The notes beneath the pieces are model-generated. The model was not told the DNA's origin. It searched no databases and saw only the letters and a list, made by a program, of their open reading frames with translations. Below are positions 1 to 11,607 of a stretch of DNA of 64,000 nt, piece by piece. The position numbers and the translations under genes were made by a program. This DNA comes from Ulva prolifera (taxonomy: Eukaryota; Chlorophyta; Ulvophyceae; Ulvales; Ulvaceae): positions 9,208,842 to 9,272,841 of the forward strand of contig CM041197.1 in assembly GCA_023078555.1 (NCBI GenBank). Direction: 5' to 3'. Positions within the stretch are counted from its first letter, which is position 1. Every line of letters begins with the position of its first letter.

Positions 1-3000
1 ACAAGAACGAAACCCAAGAATCGGTCACGAGAACCGCGCGCGGTCTCCCGTGACCAGTCGACTGGACACACACGACCCTCGCACCGGCTGTCATGATCAG
101 GGTTGTGCACTCCGATCGGGAGTTTTGGGCAGGCTTTTGGCAAATCCCGGCGGCCGGCGCAGCCGGCCACCGAGATTGCCCCATGAGCTGCAAGCGTCCA
201 CCGGGGCCATCCCGATCAGCGTAGAGGCTCACCGGGATATCCCGATGACGGACAGTTGCGCAGCCATTGTTCAAAGCGAACGAGGGTGAAGTCAGTACGT
301 GCTCACCGGAGACAAGCGAAAGCGGCATGATGCAGTTGTCGTAATGCATGTGAGCAGTGGCATATGCATGAGCACTGGCCGGCACAAGTGCTCATGCCAG
401 CAGCTGCACTAGGTGCACTCCTCGCGACCCAGACCCACCGAAGCCCCTTTGCAATAAAGACGCACCAGAGCCGGCTGTAGACGCGGGCGATCAGTAACTG
501 TGGTTTTTCCATCAGTACGTGACGTCGGCATGTCTATTGACGATCGAGCTTGACAGGCTGCTGCAGGAGTGCGTGTAGGAGCTGGCATGCTGCTACGAAT
601 GCGATGACATTGCATGGTGTGGAAACATGTACATGCATGCGGCCGCAAGGTGTGACCGCTTGCAGCTGCAAGAAAAAGTCTTCAGACCCCCCTCCAACAT
701 TCGACACACCACCGGCCGGGATCGCCCCTTCGTTGAAACAGAGCTAGCTCGATACCGGGCGCAGCCCAGTGTGAAATCTGATTTTCCATCGGGATTCCCC
801 TTGGCCTACAAGGGGGATGCGAAACCCTGCAGCTGGTCATGAGTGAACACATCGGCGGCGGCGCTGCTTCGACCATACCAGTGACTGGTTGGATGTGATC
901 ATGAAAGCTGCAGCTGCATGCAGCTGCAACCGCGACCACGCGGAGCATGGGACATGCCCTGCTCGATTAAACAGTTCGACATCAATGCTGTCCTACGTAG
1001 CTCTCCTTAAGAATTCATACGGCCCGATGGGTGAGCTTACAGCAGAGCTAACAGCCGCAGCAATCGAGAACGCTGGCCAGTGACCTCGCGCAACCCGCAG
1101 TCGTTGCCGTGCCCGGCTGTCTGTAGAGGCACAGAGGCACAATTGTACACGCTATAGCGCGCTATGCATGCAAACTGCAAGCGTGTGGGTGCCCCGCAGC
1201 TGCCACGTTGCTGCCGCCGTCGCCCCCAACAATCCAGGCACCCTCTCCCCGGCCGTTGTTGCCGCCGGGGACGGCGGCAGCACCGCCGAGGCGGTATTCG
1301 CGCTCATGCTGGAGCCGATATCCATGTGAAGCACGTCCATGGGGAGCCTCATGAGGCGCTCTGAGACTTCACCTGATCAGGTTCGACCGGAACGGTTCCG
1401 CAGGCTGCGCAGGCGCCGCAGACGTCGCATACAACAGGGTCATTTCAATCCGGTCCTCAGGTTTCGATCCGTCGCTTGTGCGTCTGTCACTGCCGACTGC
1501 CACGTAGGCACCGGTTGAAGCGCGCCGTGCGTGCAACTGTGATACCTCGGAGCTTTGAACACTTTTTGAACTAACATGACAAAAGCTATTACTTGCTTGC
1601 GTCAAAGCTACATGGCGAAGGCTGAAACGAGCGGAACGTCTGTTTCCGAGGCGTTTGCAACTGCGCCGGCTTTGGTCACCAACCTGTTGTCGCCGACGAC
1701 TCCAGCTCTGATCAGATGACCGTCTCTGCGTTCGCAACTGGACACTCTATCATCATACAATGCTAGAGCTTTGTAAAGAATGCGTGATTGAGACCGCGTG
1801 AGCGTTGCAGCGTCAGGCGCACTCTGCAGCATTGTTAACGCAGTGATATCCTCACAACAATACCGAAGCTCGCTACAGCACGGCAGAAAAATCTCACCAA
1901 GTGGCTCACATTGAAGCAAATAGCGTCGCGTTATGCGTGACCGTATGTGCCCTGGCATCGGGAGATGACAGACAGCACTCGCAACGCAATGCATTTACCC
2001 ATACAGCATGCTCCCGCAAAGTGATAACAACGTTGACATTGTATCTGCTTGATAAATTCGGCAGGGCTGTGGCAACGGTCGGGCTTGCTATAGACAGACG
2101 TGCCTTGGCGATACCTCCATCGCCAAGGCTACAGAACCGCTGCAATCCCAACTTTTTCACGCTGCTATACAGATAGAGATTGTATCTACATTGAGTTCTC
2201 ACAGTTGCAGATGCGTGCTGCCTCCGGCGCACAGCGTTACGGCCGTAACAATCGAGCGGCATGACGGCAGCTCTCCGCGTGCACGCAGCATCGTTAGCCA
2301 GGTTGTTTACGCTAAAAACTCACTGATGCTAAAACTTCACGCCTTCGAACCTATTAGCACTGTCGGGGGCAAGTAGCGCGCCAATCCGGTGGTGGCACCA
2401 GTCTGGCTGCACAGGCTCCATGCATGATGAATGGCGCGGTGCTGACGACGTGAGCCATGAGACCAGTCGAGACTTGAGGACCGGTTATTCAAGACCGGCC
2501 TACAGCCAAGTCACGCACCCGGGGTGCGCGACTGTGGGTGCGCGATGGAACTTCGAAACAGAAACTTACGAATACAGCTCCAAATGACCTAATTACACGT
2601 CTAAATTGTGCAGATGTCTCTTCTGTGTAGCATGAAACTGCCCCGATGTCGATCGGTTTCCATTTGGTCCATTTATGAACGATACCATCAACCACCTCAA
2701 TTCCACTACCTAGCGTGCCAGCTCCAAAGGGTGAGGCCGCTGATGCAACTGCAACCCCGATGAGGTTGGAACATGTAATATGATTGCTTGTGTGCGTCCG
2801 TGGTTGCCGGTCGACTTTGCGTTGAGGGCGAGCGTGCACTTGCATCCGCCACGCTTTGCACCAGGTTTCCCATGTTCGCGTTGTGTGCAAGACCTCTCGC
2901 GCATGAGGTGCCTCGCAACGCGCCTTCAACATCAGTGTGACTTTTTGGAAGCTCCTGGCGCCGACGATTTTAGCGTATGCTAGGTATGCACGTTGGATCC

Positions 3001-3785
3001 TAGCTTGTGTCTTCGTCCGAAGCGGCCGATTGCGGATCGTATACTTGTGAGAATATTGTGTAGAAGTTGCCATACCTCTCTCGCGGGCGGTTGGGATTTG
3101 CTTGATGAGCTCTGAGCGACGTTCAGATTGTCCAGCCGTACAAGACATCGTCACCAGGGAGCAATGTTACCGCTGTGTCCTTACGAACGATCGCCATTCG
3201 GTTTGAAGTCAAAAGATATATCCCCTGTAGCAGTACGTGTTTCTTGAGATGGGGCCATTGCCGGGCTGATGTGTGCCGTGTTGTCTGATATTGCACGCAT
3301 CACCGCGTCGTTAGGCGCCCCGCGCACCCCCCGAACGCTGGCCTTGAGAGTGTATTGAAAAATAGGCAACATCATATGGCCCTGTCCATGTGTCTGTAGA
3401 CTTCGCGCCCGTATGCCTCACCTGCTTCGATTCGCGATTGCTCTGTGTTGATGCCACGGAGCGCGACATACCGCTCACCTGGCTCTATTGGTTTTCGTAT
3501 ATCAAATACAAACACTGCGGCGTGAAAGGAACCTGTGTACGGCTCGTTTGCGGTTGGGTGCGACCAAGCGCACCTGCCGTCTGCTCACCCTGAGTATCTG
3601 CCTTCCCCATTTTTTGCCAGGTGCTCCAGCGTGGTGAGCCGCAGTGAATCAGGGTGCACGATGCAGGTGAGCCAAATGCAACAGTGTAATTCATCTGTAA
3701 ATTCAGTGATCCATACAGTAGCATTACCATATGTACAGTTGGTAGTTGCATTTACACTGGTCGCTGTCGACTACCGCCCAATCAC

Positions 3786-3820
3786 CAATCACCGGCCAGG
3801 CCCCAATCACCGGCCAGGCC
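3786..3820. repeat. 17-bp direct tandem duplication
   Basis: CAATCACCGGCCAGGCC occurs at 3786-3802 and again at 3804-3820 with one base between. Non-coding and probably slippage-derived. Confidence 0.85.
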
Positions 3821-5664
3821 ATGGTCCCAGTCCAATCGCTGGGCATCACCAATCTATCGCACACATCTACAACTACGATATGGGGTACTTATTAATCAAC
3901 ACACATCTCAAGTCTTCCTGCATGCCAACTGAAACATATAGCATGTAAACATGAAGCCTGATCAAAACTTGGTCAATGTCAATACTGATCTGCAGTCAAG
4001 AGAGTTGCTGAGAGTTCAATAACATTGCATCAACTCAACGGCTCAGCACAAATGCAACGGGCTCGGGTCTTACCAGCCAAGGATAGATGGAGTAGCCTTG
4101 GCCACCATGGGCTGAAAACTGAAGGAGCGGCTACAGAAAGCAAGCTTCTCGCATATTATTCGCAATTCGGACGCTGCTGACCTGCAAGTGGTTGATATGG
4201 TGAAAGCTCATGGATGAACAGCCACGCCAGACATTCAGGACATCAGCCAAGTGCACCAGCATCAGATATCGGATGAGGTAAATAGATATGGGAGCAGCAG
4301 TCGACTTACCAGGCGATGGTGGACCGTCAGTGACTATTGTCACCGTGGCTGTGAAGCTTTCAAAGTCAACTTGCTCTCTTTTTCTGATGCCTGCATATGT
4401 GGACCTTGCTCAAGTCATCGGTGTCTGATCAGATCAGGACATTGCTAAGTCATGACTATTGCTCCTCGAGCACAGCTCTTCTTTGGATGGGGACCTCTTT
4501 GAGACGACCATGGTGTGACACGTCTGGCGTAAAAGTCTAAGAAACGAATCACGTGCCTGCAGCATCACTTACTACTGACTTGCATCACCGCTGGCTTCGC
4601 GGCTGGAGCTGAAACAATGACGCAAAACTCTGCACCAGCAGCCCTCGACAAAGTCCAACGATAACGTTTCCAGGCGTGCACACTCGCTGAAGCGTAATCT
4701 CTGTAAAACTATCTATGATCATGATTTGTATACAAGCAAGTAGGCTATGGTCTTCGCCAGGCCCGGGGGCCTGATCGTCTGACACGCTGATCAACAACGC
4801 GAGCTTGTATGTGGCGCGCTTCACTACATCAGGCATGAGGAGCATACCATGCACTAACAGGACTTAATCGTTGCGTAGTCAACAGCGAGAGCGCTAGATG
4901 AAGGTCCATTGTTTGCGTAGTGTCGAGAGTTGCAGGCACCGTTGCAGCATGCAAGAGCTGGCGAGTATGAAGAACGGCGACTATCAGGATGATATCATAT
5001 GAGCAGCAATGTGTATGAAAGCGATCAGAACTTGAGCGAAGGGAGGGCTGCCCGCATGCCAGGACCTCGCAAGTGCCAGAAATCGACAATGTCGCCAGAG
5101 AAATACGACATATTGCAGTCGGTGCAGTATTCAAGTTGGCCGACATTATCTGAACCCTGCTACATATTCTTCAGGAAAAACATCAATTGCGCTTGCCTGG
5201 TGACCTGCGTCACATTGTCGAAGAGTGGCAACAAGGGGCCGCGGGTCAACACCCCATGGCCAGCACATGTGCACACAGGGCTCCCCAATCATTGACAGCT
5301 CCACAACAAGTTTCCGTGTACTGGACAGTGTGAAGCCAGCAGCAATGTATATATTGTGTTGTATGGCTGTGAACGACTGTGGCGAGATCGGCTAAGCCAG
5401 TAACGTAAAGCTCTGAGGGAACACAAGCAAGCTGCATGTCGCTGACAATCACGCAGTGTCCACGCATAGATATGTGACTGCGTATGAAAATTGTTTGGCT
5501 ACCGCATCCCAGTAATCGACCCACAGACACGGGTGCTGGCAAAACCATCGTTCAAAACGCAGCATGTGTGCATAGCGATGCGTCCCTCGCCAGTCTACAT
5601 ATTCTACAATTGAAATGCAGTATAGGCTGCAAGTGCCACATGGTTGACGGAAATGGCGCAAGGC

Positions 5665-5722
5665 ACACAACCGGAGAACTGAGTCTATCTGTGACACAAC
5701 CGGAGAACTGAGTCTATCTGTG
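5665..5722. repeat. 29-bp perfect tandem duplication
   Basis: A 29-bp unit that begins ACACAACCGGAG and ends CTATCTGTG is present twice in a row, at 5665-5693 and 5694-5722, without mismatch. The identity suggests a recent duplication. No gene overlaps it. Confidence 0.9.
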
Positions 5723-7297
5723 CATACATGACGATCGAGGCGACAAGCACCTACACCGTTTATATTTTCCACCTTCTATGGCCAAATGTACAGATAACAT
5801 CATAGGGGCTCGAATGATATCTAATCGCAGGTCTTGCGTCAATTTGGCGAACCGCCTTGTTGCGCACCCAACTCGGTGGAGCACCTGCTCTGGTGCGCAG
5901 CTCCAAAGGCAGCACATCAACATCGAGTCATTTGGCGTTGTTATTGACATTCGCCCGCTTCACATACACAGATGTGCACGTTTTGAACAGCTTTGCGCTT
6001 GATTACATATCGAACGAGGCACGGACACAGGAAGCTCACCCACAATCCGCGCACCCAATGATGCCGCGCAGCCAATAGGTGCGCGGTCAGGTCTCCACAT
6101 TTGGTCTGACGAGCGCTAGAGTGCACTAAACTGATAACAAAACACATTTCGCAACCGAACACGCTTACTGAGTCAGTATACAGGCCCTAACATTGAATTC
6201 TGAGCAATTCCCAGCGCTCCAGATGTCCGCACACCCCCATCTAGCGCACCTGGTTTCTTGGCGCACCCGGGTGGGCCAATCCTGCTGTAGCCTCTGGGGC
6301 ATGCCCCAGGCCTGCTACAGCCGACGGCGGAGCTGCGGTCAGAGGGGTGCGCACAGCTACAGGTACCAGTGGCTGCTGACAGCAGATGAGATGGCGCAGA
6401 ATGCCGTGGAGGCGGGCTGGCAGTACGACCGTGCAGCTGATGAGTAGCTACTAGGTTTCTCACTGCATCAGTGTGGCAGAGTTATATACCTATATATGCA
6501 CACTGCGGGAGGCAGTGGTGCCTCCCGATTATTATAGCAGTCTTTATGTGGGCGAGGACACGGACATGCTGGACGATGCTTTCGGGTGTGTCACTCGCTT
6601 GCTCGCGCAGCACGCTCTATCTACGAATCGCCCGTTTGCACATGCACTGGTCTACAGCCAGCACAAGCAGCACCCTCAATCGGGAGGCAGTGGTGCGGTG
6701 GGTGGCACATGAAGTGCTGCATGTGCATGAGGCTTGCTCGTTGTGGCATGCTGTGCCTGTGCCAGGACCGCGGCGCCGGCGGTGAAGCGGTACCAAGGGT
6801 AGTGTCGATACAGTATGGCATTGAAGAAAGTATACATCAGCCGCCCATATGGGTGGAGGCTGATGCAGGTGTGCTGGGATGCAGAAGAGAATGTGTTTGG
6901 GCTTGACCAGTCGGACTACCAGCCAGCCCCTGATCCGGAATCATGCTGCGCCGAAGGTGATCGTTCAAATCATGTCCCAACCCACTGCTGGTATGCGGTC
7001 CCTTTCCTCCACTCCATGCGAGCGTGAATTCATGCGGTGAATGCATGCGGGAGCCACAATTGTTTAAACGGGTGCCCGCACGCACAACAGTGCCTGTGGA
7101 CATCTGCGCGCGGCACCGTGACCCGAAGACATCGCGACACAAGGGGAGATGCTTCTACCTTGTGTTCTGGGTGTTGCACCATGCCACACCAGGTACATGC
7201 AATGTTCTCAGCTCATTGCTCTGCCACATACGCCGGTGCGCTCCAGATCACACATCTTTCAGGCAGTGCAACTTGCATCATTCGTATGCTTGCAAGT

Positions 7298-7387
7298 TGT
7301 GGCAATCCAGTGATATGGCCGCTATACCACTGGACTGCGACGTGCAGGGGTCCAGTGGTATAGCGGCCACATCACTGGATTGCCACA
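7298..7387. mobile_element. Foldback MITE, about 90 bp, with 5-bp target duplication
   Basis: The element starts TGTGGCAATCCAG and ends CTGGATTGCCACA. The two halves are inverted repeats of about 38 bp around a short centre (7337-7350), so the strand can fold into one hairpin. CAAGT lies directly before it (7293-7297) and directly after it (7388-7392), a 5-bp target-site duplication. The same terminal sequence forms the perfect palindrome at 10771-10870, so this is a family. It has no coding capacity and would depend on a transposase supplied elsewhere. Confidence 0.85.
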
Positions 7388-8578
7388 CAAGTAGCTGCGG
7401 GGAGCAGGCTCAGAGCATGCCTGCTCCATGTAATGCATTGTGACCCCCTCCACCGTGGAGGGTGGCCCCGATGGGACCCGGATGCGACCCGATCTGAGCC
7501 CGACCTGCAGGTCGTGTGCCATGTGTGGAGTCTCTGTAGTACGTCAGAGCTCGTGCAGCCCACATGAGCCCATTGTGTGCAGCAATGATGAGTTCATCAC
7601 GGCATGGTGGTTTTGAACATGACATCCTCCTGCGTGTGTAGACCGTGATGTCAGGCAACACTGTTGGAGCATCGGGGAATTCGTCAGTGTCTGGCGGCGA
7701 CAGCCCAGTGCATGTACCATCGTTCAGCCCTATCCCTCTGCTTGTGTGTCAGGTTTCGCATCCCATGGGGTTTCTGAATCCTGATGACCTGCATATATGC
7801 ACACTTCAGCCTACGATCTGGTCTCAAACAGGGTGCCCCTGCAATGAGCACATCTCCTGAAGATGTGTGGAACCTTCGCTTTCAGGCACAGCAGTAATTT
7901 GCTACTCTGTCAGACGGCTGTGGTACCTGTGATGGTACACCTGCCAAGCTGTACAAAAGTACCAACCTGACGTGCCACTTCCTGCAGAGATCGCAGAGAT
8001 CATCTACATGTTCAGAGACCTTTTCCATCTGAGAGCTGCAAGCACAAGCATGAGACACTGTGGATAGACCAGGCAGATCGAGAGACAGCAAACAACACTA
8101 CAAGTCGCGGGCAACGGGCAAGGTGCGTGGAGGAGGTCTGCCATAGATCACTACTGCTCGATCACATGGATCGATGCTCGTAGTCTTCTCAAGCTGCCAC
8201 AGGCACACGTCGATGAAAGTGTTGTTACATCATGTACAATTTTCACGCTGACCACCGCTGGCCAATCACGTGCTATCCATCAGCCGGCTCTGAGTAGCCA
8301 TTCCTCTGGTGGTGAGGCCAACAGTGCCTCTGCTTGATAGTGAGCCTTCAATGTGCTCGGTCACTGCTGAGTCACCTCACACATCGCCACCTGGAACAAA
8401 GTCAAGCAGGCACAGCGAGCGAACCACAGTGACGGTGGCACTGAAGACAAAGTAGCCGGATGTACAAAGCAGCCCTGGAAAGCCCTTTCTTGCAGACATT
8501 TGCAGACTTATGAATCGTTCTTCATCCCTAGCCCAACCTTCATCTGTCACCCCTGCCTAATCTGTTGAAGATGTAGAC
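7388..8578. other. Non-coding stretch downstream of the minus-strand glycosyltransferase
   Basis: No gene is visible. The part next to 8579 would hold the 3' untranslated region of the minus-strand glycosyltransferase. I could not place a poly(A) signal. Confidence 0.45.
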
Positions 8579-11500
8579 TCAAATTTTCTTGCTGCTTCTG
8601 CTTCTCTTTTGGCTGCCCCCCTGCCCCTCCTGTGTCTGCTCTCCCTTTTCCCGCTTGTCCTGCTCCTGCTGCTCCTCTTGTTGCTGCTCTTTATGCTGCT
8701 GCTCCTTCGGCTGCTGCACCTCCTCCGGCTGCCGCACCTCCTCCGCGTGCTCCTCTTCCTGCTGCACCTCCTCTGAAGGCTCCTCGTTTTGCTGCTCTTT
8801 ATCCTGCTGCCCTTCCTCTGACTGTTCCTCGTCTTGCTGCTCCTCCTCTTGCTGCTCCCGTCCTGACTGTCCATCATCCTCTTCTGGCTGCTCCTCCTCT
8901 TCCGACTGCTCGTCCTCCTGCTCCTCCCTATTCACATTGTCCTGCTCCTCGTCTCCCTGCTCCGTGTCCTCCTGCTGCTCCTCTTTCTCCCTGAGATCAT
9001 TCAGCAGGCTGTCTCGTTCCATCGTCCAGCTTCTCCACGACCCCTTCAGCAGGTCAGGATGCCAATGGCCATGCTTATTAATGAGCATTTCCACGAACTC
9101 ACCGTCCGTTAGCAGGCAGACCCCCGCCTTCTGCCACTCCTCCCGCCGCTCATCATACAGTTTCTTCAGGCTGCCGCGGTCCTCGGGGTCCACACCGAGG
9201 TAGTTCAGAATGCCGTCCGTCCAAATCGCGGGGCCTGTCAGCTTGTGCACAAACAACTCCCCGTCATCGCTCTTGACGTTCCTGGAAACATCCGTACACG
9301 CATGTACAGGCCGCACGTGCGCAACACGCATGCCAGGGCACCCGGCAGTGGAGTATTGGGAGTGGGTCACCGAGCATCATCCTCTCCCCCGAACCGCTCT
9401 GACATTCATACAGGGAGCACGATGCCCGGCCGCACCCTGCGCCAGGCAAGCTCGCAGCACATGCAGAGTCTGGTTGAGCACAGACAGCACAAGCGTGCAG
9501 GTGCGGCACACGCGGTATCGGCTGCAGCCGATACCGCGTGCACGATGACCGCGACCACGGGGGCGACGACGGCCGGCACGTCGGGGGGGGCGCACTGGTA
9601 CTCACGGTTGATCATCTTCCGCAGCACGAGGTCGAGGACGCTGCTGAGGGCGCCGTGGCTGGGGACTGCAGCAAACGCCCACTGGCAGAAGAAGTTATCA
9701 TTGTCCTCGAGGGCGACGGAGAAGTAGCAGCCGTGCGGCGCCCAATTGCGTACTGGCTGCCGGCACTCGGTGTCCATGTCAGCCCACACGCCGCCGTACT
9801 CGTGTATGATCATGTACCTGTGGCACCCGGAAGCTGCTTTGCTAGGAGGTAGACATTTGATGTGGCAGCACAGGCACACATTCATATGGAGGCACACATT
9901 CATATGGCGAAAGAATCTCAGGCGACGAGACCAACTAGTACAGGCACTCACTGATATAGGTACTACTCAGAGCTGAGCGATCGGGAGGTGGTGGCCGGAC
10001 ACAGGCAGGTGAACGGTACAAGACATTGACAGTCCCTTCCTCGCATGTGATCTGCGAGACTTTGACAATCACGTTCCGTGCATGCGATCTTTGGTGACAT
10101 GACAGGCTTGTTCCGAGACTGGCCGTGAGTTCGTGCCCGCTCCGGGCGCTCGAGGCGAAGCTTTAGACACCCACTTGGCCCACAGTGGGTACATAGCTGG
10201 CATTGAAATTGTCACAGCGCATTGGGGCCACATGTATGAGCCAGAGCCCTGCGAAGGATCATGCTACTGAGAATTTGCTTCACATCGGAGATGATGCAAT
10301 AGGAACAGTCTTGAGCTGGTGGACTGCTGCAGCCACATTGTGCCGCTGGTGACGGGATGGAGCACACTCCAACGGCGCTCGTCAGTTCTGGATCGTCGCG
10401 GGTGACCAGGTATGTCACCAAAGAGCGCCCGGGTTCGAAGATCCGGCTCCACAATAATCTCTCACGAAGCAAAAGCTTGTGCCAGGTGATGCCAACTTGA
10501 ATGGACGTGCTGGCCAGGGCAGGCTGTTCGTCACAGGCAACACAGCTCTAGAGCTTTGACAAGAGCTGAGGACTCAATTCAACTGTCATGCTTGACTTTG
10601 ACGAGATTTCTCTACACCAATGGAGTAAGTGGATGGATAGAAGACAAATCTAGGCATCTGCTGTGCGCAGCTCATGTCGGGGTGAGGATGTGTACACATA
10701 CAGCTAGATGGAGGATTCTGCCGCCCCTGCCCCGTCCATGGCCCAGATTAAATATTTTAAGGTCAAAAGTTGTGGCAATCCAGTGATATGGCCGCTATAC
10801 CACTGGATCCTTGCACGTCGCGACGTGCAAGGATCCAGTGGTATAGCGGCCATATCACTGGATTGCCACAAAAGTCACTTCCAGGCAGAACGTAGCTAAC
10901 ATTCCGGACGCTCCGTGCTACGGCGGGTGGGCAGGGAGCACTGACTGCTTCAGCCCATTGATGTGACCACTACACCACCAGACCCTAGCACGTCGTGGCG
11001 TGCAAGTGTCCAGTGGTACAGCGGTCACATCACTGGCACTGGATTGTAGCACTGACACAGGGTGGGCGTACCTGAAGACATCAGCCTTCATGACTCCAAG
11101 CGGCATCTCCTTGAAGGTTTGCAGCACTGTATCATTGTAGTGGGCTGCTATAAACGCCTCAATGTCTTCATCATCCATAAAGTAATGATCGTATCCGGGA
11201 TTCTTCGTCGTCCACGAATTAAACAATTCAGTCCCAAACTCAGGCGTGTCCTCACGAGAGCGGGCGGTTTGCCAAATCGTATGGGGCACTGACACGTCAA
11301 ACAGGGTCGCCTGGACAGGAAGTTTTGAGCGAGAGACACTTCCGACAACCCCATCAGGCTCGAGCAAATTCGGCTGAGCTCGATCCGGCTTCTTCAACAA
11401 GCGGTTCGCCGACGAGCTGAAGATTAGGCTCCGCAGTGTTGCCTGCCTCGGTGAACTCTGTCTGGAGTCGCAGGACGAGGCGCGGCTCTGATGAAGGGAG

Positions 11501-11607
11501 GCCACCAAGGTGACTGTCCCTACCAATAGCACACAAGCCAAAACCAGGCACATTATGCGGCGAGAGGCTGTCGGCCTGGTACATGCGACAGGTAGCGAGA
11601 TAGCCAT
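8579..11607 (-). CDS. Golgi-type GT32/OCH1-like glycosyltransferase with an acidic Glu/Gln-rich tail (copy A)
   Basis: Three exons on the minus strand, 11607-11072, 9817-9596 and 9281-8579, with donors GTACGC and GTGCGC and AG acceptors; phases agree and give 486 residues. I began at the ATG at 11607, which puts a signal anchor at residues 19-38 (CLVLACVLLVGTVTLV), as in type II Golgi enzymes. Exon 1 carries PHTIWQTAR and WTTKNPGYDHYFMDDEDIE, typical of the sugar-binding-region DXD family (Gly_transf_sug, GT32). Exon 2 carries HEYGGVWADMDTE, whose D192-M-D194 is the metal/nucleotide-sugar DXD motif. Exon 3 holds GVCLLT and KGSWRSWT, then about 135 residues made mostly of Glu, Gln, Asp and Ser (about 8582-8994). 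The known family transfers hexoses from nucleotide sugars to glycans or lipids; donor and acceptor cannot be read from sequence. Copy B at 13510-15710 is a paralogue but lacks the tail. Confidence 0.85.
8582..8994 (-). repeat. Low-complexity Glu/Gln-rich coding tract
   Basis: On the coding (minus) strand this is an irregular run of GAG/CAG-type codons with GAC, AGC and AAG mixed in. It encodes the acidic C-terminal tail of glycosyltransferase copy A and ends in a basic KKRSRSSKKI-like patch just before the stop. The complementary strand reads as an artefactual Ser/Cys-rich frame. Confidence 0.8.
9509..9540. repeat. 32-bp perfect palindrome in an intron
   Basis: Two 16-base arms meet without spacer at GCTG|CAGC, and the outer part reads CACGCGGTATCG. 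It lies in intron 2 of glycosyltransferase copy A (9595-9282). Its sequence differs from the MITE palindromes nearby. Confidence 0.9.
9872..9907. repeat. 18-bp tandem duplication in an intron
   Basis: AGGCACACATTCATATGG is present at 9872-9889 and 9890-9907. It is in intron 1 of glycosyltransferase copy A, close to the acceptor of exon 2. Confidence 0.9.
10771..10870. mobile_element. Foldback MITE, perfect palindrome with 5-bp target duplication
   Basis: The whole element is one uninterrupted palindrome: 50-base arms meet at CACGTCG|CGACGTG with no spacer and no mismatch (the palindrome reaches 10770-10871 with flanking bases). Ends are TGTGGCAATC / GATTGCCACA. AAAGT flanks it on both sides (10766-10770 and 10871-10875), a 5-bp target-site duplication. 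It sits in intron 1 of glycosyltransferase copy A. The absence of any mismatch between arms suggests a recent insertion or arm homogenisation. It is non-coding. Confidence 0.92.
10957..11048. mobile_element. Degenerate copy of the foldback MITE
   Basis: The stretch resembles the neighbouring perfect element (GATGTGACCACTACACCACC..., centre AGCACGTCGTGGCGTGCA, then CCAGTGGTACAGCGGTCACATCACTGG) but with many substitutions and a short duplication of CACTGG. It lies less than 90 bp from the perfect copy, in the same intron and just inside the exon 1 donor of glycosyltransferase copy A. It is an older member of the family. Confidence 0.75.

Larger units (their letters stand above)
1..7297. other. 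Gene-poor stretch, no supported gene
   Basis: I see no reading frame here that combines an ATG, a protein-like composition and splice sites that agree in phase. Open frames are short and overlap on both strands. The least implausible coding is on the plus strand at about 6473-6709 (a 79-codon frame without an ATG, containing VGEDTDMLDDAF) and 6815-7024 (a 70-codon frame starting with ATG). These could be exons of a small gene or remains of one, but I cannot join them. The stretch contains the tandem duplications at 3786-3820 and 5665-5722. Confidence 0.5.

Noticed and set aside
8589-9203. 204-codon plus-strand frame rich in Ser and Cys
   Set aside because: It is the complement of the Glu/Gln-rich tail and exon 3 of glycosyltransferase copy A, whose domain motifs establish the minus strand as coding.
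10400-10455. tRNA-like stretch with CCGGGTTCGAAGATCCGG
   Set aside because: The T loop would have eight bases and no acceptor stem partner or D arm is found upstream.
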